A DNA stretch of 38,835 nt from Ruminococcaceae bacterium OttesenSCG-928-A16 (lineage in GTDB: Bacteria; Bacillota; Clostridia; Oscillospirales; Ruminococcaceae). The stretch lies in NCBI GenBank assembly GCA_030267215.1, contig JAJDJP010000015.1, forward strand, positions 1 to 38,835, written 5' to 3'. The translations under genes and the position numbers were made by a program. The notes below the pieces were generated by a model. The model worked only from the letters and a program-made list of their open reading frames with translations. It was not told where the DNA came from and did no database searches. Shown piece after piece: positions 24,570 to 31,734 of the stretch; positions within the stretch are counted from its first letter, which is position 1; each line of letters begins with the position of its first letter.

Positions 24570-25316
24570 CTAATTGTTGTTGGCTATTTGTAAGTTGCTT
24601 TTTAAAACATCGGTGGTGTTGGTTTCTTTTGCGGCACCTTGTGGCAAAACGCCGTCGTCAATCTTCCACGTTTTTTTAAGGCCGGCCAGTGCTTCTACCT
24701 GGGGCTGGCTTAACAGGCGCGCCTGCCCCAGCTGCAAAACGGCAAGGGTGGTTTTGGCGTAATTCTCCATTACTTCCAGGCGGTAAAAGGCTTGCATAAT
24801 ATTGTGCCCCCAGGTAAGGGTGCCATGGTTAGAAAGCAGCACCCCGCCGTAGTTTTGGCAATAGGGGGCAACGCCATCGGCTACATCGTTGGTGCCGGGG
24901 GTGGCATAATGTACCACCGGCACCACGCCCAGCTGCATCGAAGATTCTGCCATCAGGGGTAAATCTAGCGGAATGCCGGCCACGGCAAAAGAGGTGGCCG
25001 CAAAGGGGTGGGCGTGCACCACGGCGCCAATGGCGGGGTTTTCTTGGTAAAGGCGCAGGTGCATTTTTACCTCGGAAGAAGGTTTGTGGGTACCGGCAAT
25101 CACTTCACCGTCCAAGTTCATTTTAACCATCATATCTTCGGTCATATATCCTTTAGAAACCGAGGTAGGGGTCACCCAAATTTCAAAAGGAGAAACCCGA
25201 ATAGAGATGTTTCCATCGGTGTTTAACACATATTGGCCGTCGTATATTCTTTTGCCAATTTGCACAAGTTGTTGTTTTGCGGCTTGGTCGGTACAGTAAA
25301 TATCTGTTGTTGCCAT
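24570..25316 (-). CDS. Class II aldolase/adducin-family sugar-phosphate aldolase (Ald2/DrdA-like)
   Basis: A zinc aldolase of the fuculose-1-phosphate type, 248 residues, first gene of the cluster. Seen: the phosphate region NTDGNISIR, the catalytic glutamate in KPSSEVKMH, the zinc histidines in VVHAHPFAAT and the third in LLSNHGTLTWG. The expected reaction here is retro-aldol cleavage of a (5-methylthio/5-deoxy)ribulose-1-phosphate to dihydroxyacetone phosphate and a short aldehyde, as known for DHAP-shunt aldolases. MtnB dehydratases share the fold, but no MtnC or MtnD is near. GGAGG lies 5 nt before the start. Fuculose- or rhamnulose-phosphate aldolase is the alternative, though no such sugar genes are present. 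Confidence 0.85.
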   Translation of the reverse strand: MATTDIYCTDQAAKQQLVQIGKRIYDGQYVLNTDGNISIRVSPFEIWVTPTSVSKGYMTEDMMVKMNLDGEVIAGTHKPSSEVKMHLRLYQENPAIGAVVHAHPFAATSFAVAGIPLDLPLMAESSMQLGVVPVVHYATPGTNDVADGVAPYCQNYGGVLLSNHGTLTWGHNIMQAFYRLEVMENYAKTTLAVLQLGQARLLSQPQVEALAGLKKTWKIDDGVLPQGAAKETNTTDVLKSNLQIANNN

Positions 25317-25357
25317 GGGCGCCTCCGCTATATTTAATGATAATTTTTAACATTATA

Positions 25358-25387
25358 AGTATAACATGCTTTTGGCTAGCCTGCCAG
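25358..25387 (-). promoter_or_regulatory. Promoter and candidate operator at the head of the cluster
   Basis: On the minus strand: CTGGCA (25382-25387), 18-nt spacer, TATACT (25358-25363) with a TG extension. The palindrome GGCTAGCC (25374-25381), inside the wider inverted repeat TGGC-N6-GCCA, occupies the spacer and could bind the DeoR protein. It lies about 40 nt before the aldolase start. Confidence 0.5.
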
Positions 25388-25497
25388 CTATTAATCTAAC
25401 AAAGTTTTTGCAAACCCGCTGTGTAAAAATAACAAAAATATTTTTTTTGTGAAACAAATTACCAAATAAGACCTAACAAAAAGAAACCCCAAAAGCA

Positions 25498-25512
25498 GGC
25501 CGGTAGCCGGCC
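25498..25512. repeat. GC-rich perfect inverted repeat upstream of the cluster
   Basis: GGCCGG-TAG-CCGGCC folds into a short strong hairpin. On the minus strand TGCTTTTGGGG follows, a poor terminator tail. It lies in the 371-bp gene-free stretch between the aldolase start and tRNA-fMet. The rest of that stretch holds the two promoters listed and AT-rich sequence. Confidence 0.5.
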
Positions 25513-25608
25513 ACAAAAAAGAACTTGCCGCTGTTTTATGCCAATGGAAAGGGAAAAGCCTGCAATTTATATTCGATAAAAAATAGCACATTGGCAAAAG
25601 ATTGCGAT

Positions 25609-25637
25609 TTGACAGTTTGGTACAAATATGGTATTCT
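25609..25637 (+). promoter_or_regulatory. Promoter for tRNA-fMet
   Basis: A consensus TTGACA (25609-25614), 17-nt spacer and TATTCT (25632-25637). Transcription would start near 25644, giving a 5' leader of about 44 nt to be removed by RNase P. Confidence 0.85.
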
Positions 25638-25687
25638 ATTTACGCACCTAAGGGAAAGCATTTTGTTAAACCAAACGTGCAAAATAT

Positions 25688-25764
<77 letters not shown>

Positions 25765-25772
25765 TGCGTGCC

Positions 25773-25809
25773 TAAGACCTCGAGGGTTTCCTCGGGGTCT
25801 TAAGTTTTT
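25773..25809 (+). terminator. Terminator of tRNA-fMet
   Basis: A 12-bp stem (25773-25784 and 25791-25802, one G-U pair in the plus-strand RNA) with a 6-nt loop, followed by AGTTTTTA. Confidence 0.85.
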
Positions 25810-25811
25810 AT

Positions 25812-26141
25812 TTGCCAGTCTTCGGGGGTTTTCATGCGCATAGTCAAATCGGCAGTGCTAAAGATGCTAAGGAACTGAAGAGCTACATCGAAACCGTCCG
25901 GGACATGGTAGGTGCGCAAGGAATAAACCCGGCGGATATAACCATGGGCGCGCCTAGTTGGGAAACTTCAAGTGCTAGCTACGGTAACCCTGGTGGCCTT
26001 CTTGCCTGCACTTTTACCAATGCGTCTGGAGAAACCAGTGTGTCGTTCCGTGGTACGCCGGATATTGCGTGGCTAGACAATGGGTATTCATTGGCCAGCA
26101 ACACTGGGCCTGCTTATAATAATTACGCTTGGCGTTTATAG
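25812..26141 (+). pseudogene. Truncated gene remnant, lipase-like (Mbeg1/DUF2974-type) fragment
   Basis: An open stretch of about 109 residues directly after the tRNA terminator, with a TTG as the only start and no ribosome site. The end reads SVSFRGTPDIAWLDNGYSLA, resembling the FRGTxxxxWxDNG strand motif of Mbeg1-like lipases. Those are far longer and carry the catalytic serine downstream, which is missing here. Its codon use looks less biased than the flanking genes. It is best read as a broken leftover of a larger or transferred gene. 26142-26299 holds no recognisable gene. Confidence 0.45.
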
Positions 26142-26299
26142 CTTTTGGGTGCAGATTAAACTTAGAAAATGGAAAACCAAACACACCCATTTTGCTAACT
26201 AAATACTTTGGTACCCTTTTGCGCCCCACCTTGTTGGGGGCGCTTGCTATTTTGGCAATATGTGCAGGGGGGCAAAACCCTGCGTTTAAAATAAAAAAA

Positions 26300-26338
26300 C
26301 AGAAGCTACCCGTTTTGGGTGGCCTCTGCTTTTTTTTA
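26300..26338. terminator. Bidirectional terminator after the beta-phosphoglucomutase gene
   Basis: Arms 26300-26311 and 26317-26328 (CAGAAGCTACCC and GGGTGGCCTCTG) with a 5-nt loop, flanked by A7 on the left and T8 on the right. It would end the minus-strand glucobiose operon. Confidence 0.8.
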
Positions 26339-26414
26339 CCTAGTGTGCTATACCAATTTATGTAAGTGGCGGGCGGCTTTGCCTGCTTATTAAAAATGAT
26401 GGTGTTTTAAGTTA

Positions 26415-27053
26415 CTACATAAGGGCCGGCAGCTGCGCCAGCGTGGTAATGGCATGGGTAACCCCCTTGGCGGTGGCCGCCACACCAATACCGGCAGAGT
26501 TAAACCCACCGGCCACTGCGGCCTCAATGCCGGCTTCTGCGTCTTCTACCACAAGGCAGCGGCGGGCGGGCAGGCCAATGGCAGCAGCGGCTTTTAAAAA
26601 TACCTCGGGGTGCGGTTTAGAGTGGGCGATGTGGTTGCCATCCACCACGGCATCAAAAAAGGTATCCAGCCCAATGCGTGCCAAAATAAGCGGTGCGTTT
26701 TTGCTAGAAGAGCCAATGGCAAGCTTAAGGCCCATGCTGCGCAGGGTATCCAGCGCTTGTTTTACATCGCTGTGCAGGTCGGCGGGGGTCATTTGCTGCA
26801 GCAGGTTGCGGTAAATTGCGTTTTTTTGGGTGGCAAGTTGTTCTTTTTGCTGGGTGGTTAGGGCGGGGCCGTGGTAGTTTTCCAAAATAATGGCAAGGCT
26901 TTCCATGCGGCTTACCCCCCGCAGCCGGTTGTTAATTTCTTCATCAAACGGGGTGTCAATTTCGTCTGCAATCACCTTCCAGGCTTGGTAATGGTATTGG
27001 TCGGTAAAGCAAATTACGCCATCCAAATCAAAAATTACGCCATCATAGTTCAC
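26415..27053 (-). CDS. pgmB: Beta-phosphoglucomutase (HAD superfamily)
   Basis: Converts beta-glucose-1-phosphate to glucose-6-phosphate, 212 residues. It has the HAD nucleophile motif FDLDGVICFTDQYHYQAW with the acid/base aspartate two residues after the nucleophile, the cap motif RLRGVSRMESL, motif II IGSSSKN, the lysine in HSKPHPEVFL and the acidic motif VVEDAEAGIEAA. These fit the beta-PGM subgroup. The start is GTG (VNYDGVIF), with AAAGGAGG 7 nt upstream. An ATG at 27074 would place that ribosome site inside the protein. It overlaps the GH65 stop by 4 nt, so the two enzymes are coupled. Confidence 0.93.
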   Translation of the reverse strand: MNYDGVIFDLDGVICFTDQYHYQAWKVIADEIDTPFDEEINNRLRGVSRMESLAIILENYHGPALTTQQKEQLATQKNAIYRNLLQQMTPADLHSDVKQALDTLRSMGLKLAIGSSSKNAPLILARIGLDTFFDAVVDGNHIAHSKPHPEVFLKAAAAIGLPARRCLVVEDAEAGIEAAVAGGFNSAGIGVAATAKGVTHAITTLAQLPALM

Positions 27054-29317
27054 TGCACTGCCTCCTTTATGCAAACGGCTTGGTTTACCAAAATGGGCTT
27101 ACCATTAATATACACCGTTACAGGGCTGCCTTTTTTTAGGGTAATTTGCAGGTTTTTGCCGGTTACGCAAAAGTGTAGCAGGGTGTTTTGCACCCAAATA
27201 GAAAACTGGTAGCCCTGCCACTGGGCGGGCAAACTAAACCTAAAATGCAGGCCGTTTGGTTTTACCCGCAGCCCGGCAAACCCACAAACCAGGGCAAGGT
27301 AGGCGCCGCCCATGTTGGCGGTGTGTATGCCGTCTTTGGTGTTTTTGTGGGCGTTGTCTAAATCGGTGCGCACGGTGTTTAAAAAATATTGGTAGGCTTT
27401 TTGGTGCAGCCCCAGCCGGGCCGCCATAATGCTAAATACACAGGTAGAAAGCGAAGAATCGTGTGTGGTAATTTGCTCGTAATAATTGTACCCACGGGCC
27501 AAAACATCCTCTGGTATGCCGTCTTCGTACAAAAAGTGGGCCAGTACGGTATCGGCTTGTTTGCACACCTGGTGGCGGTACAAAAATAGCGGGTGGTAAT
27601 GTAATAACAGGGGGTAATGTTCTTGGGGGGTGGCGGCAAAATCCCAAACAGGTTTTTCTAAAAAGCTATCGTCCTGCGCGTAAATGCCCAGTGTTTCATC
27701 AAAGGGCAGCAGCATAGCATTGGCAGCCTGCGTAAAGGCGGCTAGCTCGGTTTCGTCAAACCCAATTTTTTGGCAAACAGGCCCGTGCAGGTTTTGCTGT
27801 TTTAGCAGGTTGTAAATTTGCACAGCGCTGCGTAGGTTGTGCTGGGCCGAAAGGTTGGTGTAATAGTTGTTGTTTACAAGGCAGGTGTATTCATCGGGGC
27901 CGGTAACATCGGGCAAACCAAACTGGCCGTTGCGGTTATAGTGGCCAGCGCTTAGCCATAGGCGGGCGGTTTCTAGCAGTACCTCGGCCCCTTTTTCGGC
28001 CATATAGGCTATGTCTTGCGTAACAGTATAGTACTGCATGTACGAGTGCGCAACGTCGCCCGTGATATGGTACTGAGCAGAGCCAGAGGGAAAATAGGCA
28101 GAGCACTCGCTGCCGGCGATGGTGCGCCAGGGGTATAAAGCCCCCTTGGTGTGGCCCATAATGCGGGCGTGGGCTCGTGCGTCGTCCAGCACGCTATAGC
28201 GGAAATTAAGCAGTTTTTTGGCAATTTGTGGCTGAGTAAACAAAAAAAACGGGAAGATATAAATCTCGGTATCCCAAAAATAGTGGCCTTCATACCCTTC
28301 GCCAGAAAGCCCCTTGGCCGCCACGTTGCTAATAGAATCTTGCCCGGCGCTTTGCAGCAGCTGGTACAGGTTATACTCCATGCCTTCGGCAATTTCAGCA
28401 TCGCCCTGTATCTGCACGCGGGAGGTTTCCCAAAAACTTTGCAAATAGGCGGCCTGCTCTTGCAGTAGGGCGTCGGCACCGGTATCAAGGCAATTTTGTG
28501 CCAGTTGCAGGGCGTGGGCGGTAGGGTTTTGCACCCTTCGTTCATCGCTTAACAGGGTGTATTTTACCAGCCTAAAGGTTTGGCCGGCAGGCAGGGTGGT
28601 TTCTACCCGGGTGGTAAAACCGGTGGTGGTTTGCTGGCTGGTAATGTTGGCAGGGGCCATGGCGGCATGCCGCTGGCAGGCTGCAACCTGCAGCTGCGAA
28701 ACACCGGTGCGGCAGGTAACCACACCGCCGTCTGGCAGCAAAGCGGTGTCTTCTAAAAAAATGTGCTGCTGCTGTTCAGAGGCCACCCGAGGGTCGGAAG
28801 GATCTACAAAATTGGCAACATCACAATTTACCTCGCTGGCAAAAACAAGGCTGCCGCCTTTGGGCAGCGTAACATCGTACAGGGTTAAAAATAGCTGTGG
28901 CCGGGCAAAAGAGGCCATGCGCAGCACCGATACCTGCGCCTTTTGCCCGCTGGGGCTTTGCCATTGCATGTGGCGGGTAACCTGGCCGGTGTCGGTATCT
29001 AGCTGGCGCTGGTAGTGGTGCAACTGCCCGGTAAAAGCCGAAAATTCTTCCCCATTTATCCAAAGGCGGGTGGTTTGGATATCGGGCAGGTTTACCATGC
29101 GCTGGGCGGTTTCGGCAAATCCATACAGCTTTTCGGGGTAGTTTAGGGCAACGGTATCGTAAAAACCGTTAATGTAGCAGCCCCGCACGGTTTGCACCCC
29201 TTCGGGGTAGCCTTCTTCAAAATTGCCGCGCACACCCAGGTAGCCATTGGCGGTGTGGAACAGGGATTCCTCCACCGCTAAATTTTCGGGGCGCAGTTCA
29301 TTTCTTGTCAATTTCAT
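27050..29317 (-). CDS. GH65 disaccharide phosphorylase (alpha-glucobiose type)
   Basis: An intracellular inverting phosphorylase of 755 residues. It splits an alpha-linked glucose disaccharide with phosphate to beta-glucose-1-phosphate plus glucose, feeding the adjacent beta-phosphoglucomutase. Layout: N-terminal beta-sandwich (about 1-260), linker helices, then an (alpha/alpha)6 barrel with GHYFWDTEIY (about 344-353) and the catalytic acid glutamate in DVTGPDEY (about E476), and a small C-terminal jelly roll. The substrate loop KGALYPWRTIAGSECSAYF resembles trehalose/nigerose-type enzymes more than kojibiose or maltose phosphorylases, but this is a weak call. The start at 29317 has AGGAG 7 nt upstream. 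Confidence 0.9.
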   Translation of the reverse strand: MKLTRNELRPENLAVEESLFHTANGYLGVRGNFEEGYPEGVQTVRGCYINGFYDTVALNYPEKLYGFAETAQRMVNLPDIQTTRLWINGEEFSAFTGQLHHYQRQLDTDTGQVTRHMQWQSPSGQKAQVSVLRMASFARPQLFLTLYDVTLPKGGSLVFASEVNCDVANFVDPSDPRVASEQQQHIFLEDTALLPDGGVVTCRTGVSQLQVAACQRHAAMAPANITSQQTTTGFTTRVETTLPAGQTFRLVKYTLLSDERRVQNPTAHALQLAQNCLDTGADALLQEQAAYLQSFWETSRVQIQGDAEIAEGMEYNLYQLLQSAGQDSISNVAAKGLSGEGYEGHYFWDTEIYIFPFFLFTQPQIAKKLLNFRYSVLDDARAHARIMGHTKGALYPWRTIAGSECSAYFPSGSAQYHITGDVAHSYMQYYTVTQDIAYMAEKGAEVLLETARLWLSAGHYNRNGQFGLPDVTGPDEYTCLVNNNYYTNLSAQHNLRSAVQIYNLLKQQNLHGPVCQKIGFDETELAAFTQAANAMLLPFDETLGIYAQDDSFLEKPVWDFAATPQEHYPLLLHYHPLFLYRHQVCKQADTVLAHFLYEDGIPEDVLARGYNYYEQITTHDSSLSTCVFSIMAARLGLHQKAYQYFLNTVRTDLDNAHKNTKDGIHTANMGGAYLALVCGFAGLRVKPNGLHFRFSLPAQWQGYQFSIWVQNTLLHFCVTGKNLQITLKKGSPVTVYINGKPILVNQAVCIKEAVQ

Positions 29318-29386
29318 AACCATTCTCCTAGTGCCTAGTTAATGTAACATGTAACGCCCACAAAAAGGCCGCATGTTCTGTTGCTT

Positions 29387-29466
29387 GGCTGGCAATTGCC
29401 GCGCATTTGCATGCGTGGGTTTACAACCGTTTTGGTACAAATGCGCGTGCCAAACCAAAGCCAGCC
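29387..29466. repeat. Large intercistronic hairpin before the GH65 gene
   Basis: Outer stem GGCTGGC/GCCAGCC (29387-29393, 29460-29466) and inner 10-bp stem CGCGCATTTG/CAAATGCGCG (29400-29409, 29438-29447). It fills the 176-bp gap between the second permease and the phosphorylase gene, and no T run follows. It probably affects mRNA processing or relative expression. Confidence 0.6.
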
Positions 29467-29493
29467 CTGCCGGTTTATTTACTGCCGTGCCCT

Positions 29494-30327
29494 TTATTCT
29501 TTTACGGCGCCGTTGGTCATGCCGGCTACAATTTGTTTTTGGAACAATAGCACAATAAGAAGGGTGGGGATAACCACCACAATGGTGGCAGCGGTAATTT
29601 CTCCCCATAAAATTTCGAACTGGGTGCGCAGCGCATTAATGGCCACCGGCACGGTTTGGTAGTATGCGTCGGAGTTAAGGGTGGCGGTAAGCAGGTATTC
29701 ATTCCAGGCGGCAATAAAGGTCATAATAGCGGTGGTAAATACGCCGGGTGCTGCCACCGGGAAAATGATGCGCCACAAGGTGCCCCAGGTAGAGCACCCA
29801 TCAATGCGGGCGGCTTCTTCTATAGAAAGCGGAATGCGCCGGAAATGGGTTACCATAATCCACACTGCGCTGGGCAGCGTAATGGTAGAATACGGCAGCA
29901 CTACCCAGTAGGTGTTTAGCAGGCCCATTTGGTAAAACATGTTAAAAATAGGGCCCACGGTTATCATTTGAGGGAACATGGATACCCCCAAAATAAGCGC
30001 CATAAGCAGCGCCTTGCCCCTAAAACGAAACCGGGAGATGATATAGGCCGACATGGAGGCCACCAGCACCACATACAGCGTGGTAACCGAAGAAACCACA
30101 AAGCTGTTGAATACCGAGCGCAGGATGTTTTTTTCGAAAAGTACCTTGGTGTAATTTTGCAGGGTGGGGTTATTGGGAATTATTTGAAACGCTGTTGCGC
30201 CAAATATCTCGCTGCTGGGTTTAAAGGATGTAATCAATATCCAAAAAAACGGAAAAATATTGATGGCGAGAAACAAGATGATGACACCCCAAGATAAAAT
30301 TTTGGTAGATTTTTTGGTTCCAATCAT
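29494..30327 (-). CDS. Carbohydrate ABC transporter permease (MalG-like)
   Basis: An inner-membrane permease of 277 residues with about six spans, in the BPD_transp_1 MalG class. It has WGVIILFLAINIFPFFWILITSFKPSSEI at the N-terminus. The ATPase-contact EAA loop is EEAARIDGCSTWGTLWRIIFPVAAPG, near residue 180. The start MIGTKKST has GGGAGG 6 nt upstream; a longer frame to 30360 overlaps the previous gene and lacks a better site. It pairs with the MalF-like permease 13 nt upstream. No ATPase gene lies in the operon, so a shared MsmK/MsmX-type ATPase is expected elsewhere. Confidence 0.92.
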   Translation of the reverse strand: MIGTKKSTKILSWGVIILFLAINIFPFFWILITSFKPSSEIFGATAFQIIPNNPTLQNYTKVLFEKNILRSVFNSFVVSSVTTLYVVLVASMSAYIISRFRFRGKALLMALILGVSMFPQMITVGPIFNMFYQMGLLNTYWVVLPYSTITLPSAVWIMVTHFRRIPLSIEEAARIDGCSTWGTLWRIIFPVAAPGVFTTAIMTFIAAWNEYLLTATLNSDAYYQTVPVAINALRTQFEILWGEITAATIVVVIPTLLIVLLFQKQIVAGMTNGAVKE

Positions 30328-30340
30328 GATGTTCCTCCCT

Positions 30341-31555
30341 TCATTCGTCGTTGCCAACAACTTCGGCGCCCAGCACTTTTACAAAAACAAACGCAATTAT
30401 GGCAACGCAGGCAAACATGGCTACCACCACGGCCGAGCCATATCCGTAGTAGCCCTGGCCAATCATAAGTTTGTAAGCGTAAACCGAGAGCGACTCGAGC
30501 GAGCCACGGGTGAGGATGTACAAAAGGTCGTACACTCTAAAAGCGTCTAACATGCGGAACAATAGCGCCACCAGAATAGAGGGCTTCATTAAAGGCAGCG
30601 TAATGCGGAAAAAGGTGTTTACAGTGCCAGAGCCATCGATGGCTGCGCTTTCGTACAGGCCTCGGTCTATCGTTTGCAGGCCCGCTAGCAGCAAAAGCGC
30701 CATGTAGGGGGTGGTTTTCCATACGTCGGAAATAATGGAGGAACCCACCATGCCCCAAAAGGTGCTAAGCATGGTTTCGGGGGCGGGTATAAGCTGCACG
30801 GCGGCAAAAATGTTAGAAACAACACCCGATTGCCCATCGTACATATACATCCAAATAAGGGCCGAAACAGCGGTGGGGATAGCCCACGGGATAAGGGCGG
30901 TGGTGCGCACCAGCCCTATGCCTTTTATGGCCTTGTTCATAATTAAAGCCAGTGCCATGCCCAGCACAAACTCTAACGAAACCGACACCACCATAAATAG
31001 GGCAGTGATACCAAGCGCACCCCAAAAGCGGGCATCTTTAAACAGGCGCTGGTAGTTGCTTATGCCCGAAAAATTTGGCTGGATAAAAGACTTTTGCATG
31101 TCTTCCAGCAATATTGGCATATCCTCTTGGTGGTAAAACTCGGCGTTTGGGTATTGGTTGTAAACGGTGTTTAACCGCTGGCCTATGGTGGCTATAAAGC
31201 TCTCTATTTTTTCGGCCTCTGGCCCGCTTAGGGTTTGGTTTTGGGTTTGGTTTTGGTAAGGGGCCATAAAGGCGCTAATTTCATTGCTAATTGCCTGTAT
31301 TTCGGCCTTGCCGGCCTCGTCTACCACGGTGGCTTCGTCTTGCAGGTAGTAAACAATATAGTCGCAGTTTTCGTAAAAACGCGCAGGGTTAAAAGAGCTG
31401 CTTACATACAGCGAGGAATATTGCTGGTCGTAAATACGATAATCGAAAACCGTATACACAAACGAGCTTACAATGGGATAGATGGAAAAAACAGCAATGA
31501 TGACGAGCAGCGGAAGAATAAAGAGAAATTGTTTAAAGGTCATGCGTTTAACCAT
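30341..31555 (-). CDS. Carbohydrate ABC transporter permease (MalF-like) with long outside loop
   Basis: A membrane permease of 404 residues, larger than typical partners (about 290-310). The first span is FLFILPLLVIIAVFSIYPIVSSF (about 9-31). About 130 extracytoplasmic residues then precede the second span, rich in Gln/Asn/Glu and helical (DEAGKAEIQAISNEISAF, AEKIESFIATIGQRL). The core then follows the usual pattern, with the EAA loop ESAAIDGSGTVNTFFRITLPLMKP. The insertion recalls the P2 loop of E. coli MalF, which touches the binding protein. The start MVKRMTF has AAGGGAGG 7 nt upstream. Gram-positive members usually lack so large a loop. Confidence 0.9.
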   Translation of the reverse strand: MVKRMTFKQFLFILPLLVIIAVFSIYPIVSSFVYTVFDYRIYDQQYSSLYVSSSFNPARFYENCDYIVYYLQDEATVVDEAGKAEIQAISNEISAFMAPYQNQTQNQTLSGPEAEKIESFIATIGQRLNTVYNQYPNAEFYHQEDMPILLEDMQKSFIQPNFSGISNYQRLFKDARFWGALGITALFMVVSVSLEFVLGMALALIMNKAIKGIGLVRTTALIPWAIPTAVSALIWMYMYDGQSGVVSNIFAAVQLIPAPETMLSTFWGMVGSSIISDVWKTTPYMALLLLAGLQTIDRGLYESAAIDGSGTVNTFFRITLPLMKPSILVALLFRMLDAFRVYDLLYILTRGSLESLSVYAYKLMIGQGYYGYGSAVVVAMFACVAIIAFVFVKVLGAEVVGNDE

Positions 31556-31660
31556 GGTGGTTCCTCCCTTGCGGGTGTTATTCGCGCCTTTTCTGCCTTG
31601 CAGAAGAAAAGACATCCTCGCAAATCTTGTGTCAATTTTCGGGGTTCATCAACGATACCT

Positions 31661-31705
31661 TTTAAAATAAGGGCGCAGCTTTTACAAGGATAAAAGCTGC
31701 GCCCT
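31661..31705 (-). terminator. Attenuating hairpin between binding protein and permease genes
   Basis: A perfect 15-bp stem (31670-31684 and 31691-31705) with a 6-nt loop. TATTTTAAAA follows on the minus strand, a moderate T tail. It would lower permease expression relative to the binding protein. Confidence 0.7.
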
Positions 31706-31734
31706 GAATTATCAGAGACGACTTTACATCTGGG

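Noticed and set aside
20552-25316. Archaeal-type nucleoside route through ribulose-1,5-bisphosphate and RubisCO
   Set aside because: There is no RubisCO or ribose-1-phosphate kinase, and a class II aldolase is present instead.
20342-25687. Purine or SAM riboswitch controlling the nucleoside cluster
   Set aside because: No conserved riboswitch core was recognised upstream of bmp or the aldolase gene; a covariance-model search would settle it.
25317-25687. Short peptide gene in the leader of the aldolase operon
   Set aside because: The available frames have no ribosome sites and read as AT-rich noise.
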